64,000 bases of DNA, from NCBI GenBank assembly GCA_963815295.1, contig CAWFFZ010000008.1, positions 806,001-870,000 of the forward strand. The letters run 5' to 3'. Origin of the DNA: JACDHG01 sp963815295 (GTDB lineage Bacteria > Actinomycetota > Actinomycetes > Propionibacteriales > Nocardioidaceae). The position numbers and the translations under genes were made by a program. Positions 62,191-64,000 of the stretch are shown in pieces (position 1 is the first letter of the stretch; every line of letters starts with the position of its first letter). The notes under the pieces are model-generated. The model saw only the letters and a list, made by a program, of their open reading frames with translations. It was not told the origin of the DNA and did no database searches.

Positions 62191-64000
62191 ATGACAAGCG
62201 CATCCATCACTGAGCGACAAGGACGCCGAGCAGGACTCGGGTGGCGGGCCGGCACGGCCGTTGCCACTCTCGCCCTCCTGGTGGCAACCCCGTCGGTAGT
62301 GGTGTCGGCAGATGCCGGCAACGAGGTACGACGTCAGGCGCCTGCTGCGGCAGCACCGCTGACCAACCTCGCCCATCTCGACTGGCTCAGCGTCCCGGTC
62401 GACCCGCCGACCCAGGCAGGTCACACGACGTACCGGCTGGCGCAGGAGCCCGAGATCGGGGTGCTGTGGACGTATGCCGAGCCCGACGGGGCCGGCGGCT
62501 TCGAGCACGTCGGCGGGGGCGAGTACGACCCGGACACGAACACCTGGGGGCAAGGCGCTTTCAACGCCGATGACGTCACGCGGGCCGCCGTTGTGTACCT
62601 GCGGCACTGGAAAGCGACGGGCTCGACCACGAGCATGTACAAGGCGTACCAGTTGCTCCGCGGCGTGACCTACCTGCAGACGGCGACCGGGCCGAACCGC
62701 GGAAACGTCGTGCTCTGGATGCAGCCCGACGGCACCCTCAACCACAGCGCGGAGCCGCCCGAGCTTCCCGACCCGTCGGACAGCGACCAGTCCTACTGGC
62801 TGGCGCGAACGATCTGGGCGCTGGGCGAGGGCTACGCCGCCTTCCGTAACCAGGACCCGGCATTCGCCAGCTTCCTCCGCGACCGGCTGGACCTGGCCAT
62901 CGGTGCGGTCAACCGGCAGGTGCTCGACCGCTACGGCGACTACCTCAACATCGACGGCGAGCGCACCCCAGCGTGGCTCATCGTGGACGGAGCCGACGCG
63001 ACGGCCGAGGCGATTCTCGGACTCTCGGCCTATGTCGATGCGGGTGGTCCGCCCGCGGCGAGGAGGGCGCTGGCTCGACTCAGCGAAGGGGTCGCCGCCT
63101 TGTCTGCCGGCAACAAGCAGTCATGGCCGTTCGGATCAATCCGGCCCTGGGCCTTGTCGCGTTCGGTGTGGCACGGGTGGGGCTCCCAGATGCCGGCGGC
63201 ACTCGCCCGGGCGTCTGTCGTGCTGGGAAACGACGGCCTGGCGCGCGCTGCGGCCCGCGACTCGTTCACGTTCGACCCGTGGTTGCTGACCTCCGGCGGA
63301 CCCGACAACGGAAGGATGCCGACCCGCGCCGACCTACAGCAGATCGCCTACGGGGCGGACTCCCGCGTGCAGTCGCTGATCGCGACGGCCGAGGCCACCG
63401 ACCGCGTCGGAGGCCGACGGCTGGCGGGGATCATGGCGGCATGGTTCTTCGGCGCCAACCCGGCGGGTGAGGCGATGTACGACCCGGCCACCGGTACGAC
63501 GTACGACGGCATCTCGGGCGACGGCTCCATCAACCGGAACTCCGGCGCCGAGTCAACCATCCACGGGCTGCTGACGATGATCGCATTGGACGGGCACCCG
63601 GGTATTGCCAACCTGGCCAGGACGGCGTCCATCCAGTCGCGCGTCGGTACTACCACCCTCGAGGCGGAGCAGGGCACGATGAGCGGGGACGCTGAGGCTG
63701 TCGCGCTTGCTGACAGGTGGACGGGGGAGTCGCTCTTCGGCGGCACCGGCTATGCCTCGATCGGCCCTGGCGGTTCGGTCACGATGCCGGTGTCGTCCAG
63801 TCAGCGGTCCCTCGTCATTCCCGTCTTCGAGCTGCGACCAGGCAGCTCTGCGGTGACGAGGTTCCGCGCTGACGGTGACTTCATCGGAAGGGTCAGGTCC
63901 GATGCGATCGGCGCTCAGGGCGCATCACCGGCACCGGGTGCGTTGCTCCCGGTGACGCTGCCCGGCGCGAAGCCGACGGGGGTCACCGAGCTCGTGGCCT
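62191..64000 (+). CDS. Secreted (alpha/alpha)-barrel glycosidase-like protein with CBM-like segment, cut by window end
   Basis: The frame is open from ATG 62191 (AAGGAACGAG upstream) to the last base, 603 codons, and continues beyond. A signal peptide (AVATLALLVATPSVVVSADA) comes first. Helical repeats with QSYWLARTIWALGEGYAAF, DGADATAEAILGLSAYVDAG, RSVWHGWGSQMPAALARASV and DGSINRNSGAESTIHGLLTM read as an (alpha/alpha)6 barrel. The segment LEAEQGTMSGDAEAV near residue 490 is the opening of a CBM6/35-type sugar-binding module. Position after the sugar ABC genes suggests it releases the imported saccharide. No GH family assignment is certain. Confidence 0.75.
   Translation, partial: MTSASITERQGRRAGLGWRAGTAVATLALLVATPSVVVSADAGNEVRRQAPAAAAPLTNLAHLDWLSVPVDPPTQAGHTTYRLAQEPEIGVLWTYAEPDGAGGFEHVGGGEYDPDTNTWGQGAFNADDVTRAAVVYLRHWKATGSTTSMYKAYQLLRGVTYLQTATGPNRGNVVLWMQPDGTLNHSAEPPELPDPSDSDQSYWLARTIWALGEGYAAFRNQDPAFASFLRDRLDLAIGAVNRQVLDRYGDYLNIDGERTPAWLIVDGADATAEAILGLSAYVDAGGPPAARRALARLSEGVAALSAGNKQSWPFGSIRPWALSRSVWHGWGSQMPAALARASVVLGNDGLARAAARDSFTFDPWLLTSGGPDNGRMPTRADLQQIAYGADSRVQSLIATAEATDRVGGRRLAGIMAAWFFGANPAGEAMYDPATGTTYDGISGDGSINRNSGAESTIHGLLTMIALDGHPGIANLARTASIQSRVGTTTLEAEQGTMSGDAEAVALADRWTGESLFGGTGYASIGPGGSVTMPVSSSQRSLVIPVFELRPGSSAVTRFRADGDFIGRVRSDAIGAQGASPAPGALLPVTLPGAKPTGVTELVA

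Overview
The window is high-GC DNA from an actinomycete. The order miaB - miaA - dapF - hflX - DinG-like helicase - lexA - LysM/ChiZ-like - nrdR - nrdJ is the conserved actinobacterial core block. Frequent GTG starts, stop/start overlaps, a SigE-family sigma factor, polyphosphate glucokinase and LexA boxes of the TCGAAC-N4-GTTCGA type fit the same group. Nocardioidaceae or a close relative is my best guess, as an inference from gene order and style.

Layout. 1-2050: end of a GNAT gene, then a sigma factor coupled to a membrane protein with a PASTA-like domain. 2129-14831: core block (miaB, NUDIX, LigB-like protein, MT0933-type antitoxin, M1 peptidase, miaA, dapF, hflX, helicase, DUF7218-like, lexA). 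15047-19528: polyphosphate glucokinase and sugar porter lie between lexA and its SOS partner, a LysM protein preceded by three LexA boxes; a secreted HEXXH protease follows. 20265-31933: amine catabolism region (gamma-glutamyl hydrolase, SDR, aldehyde dehydrogenase, glutamine synthetase-like ligase, kinase-like phosphotransferase, APC permease, HutC-type GntR regulator, methyltransferase, FAD/GcvT dehydrogenase) with two GTCTAGAC operator-like sites. 32086-36521: small conserved and surface proteins. 37129-40700: nrdR and B12-dependent nrdJ behind a promoter with a probable NrdR box. 40856-46261: island of lower GC with a GIY-YIG protein, an HKD-nuclease/SF2 helicase/DUF3427 protein and an HNH protein, a candidate defence locus. 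46533-49909: fumarate reductase operon frdABCD led by a small coupled ORF. 50195-57354: mixed genes including an immunity-like domain fused to uracil-DNA glycosylase, an EEP-family phosphohydrolase, a LigD-type polymerase domain and a NERD protein. 57475-64000: a carbohydrate ABC transporter with its ATPase and a large secreted (alpha/alpha) glycosidase-like protein cut by the window end.

Two window-wide features stand out. Many conserved genes (miaA, hflX, the helicase, the FAD/GcvT gene, nrdJ, frdC, the GIY-YIG gene and others) carry single-base frameshifts although the protein continues perfectly in another frame. This looks like uncorrected sequencing indels rather than real gene decay. 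Intergenic regions hold several distinct families of long inverted repeats, including a 63-bp tandem hairpin array after miaB.
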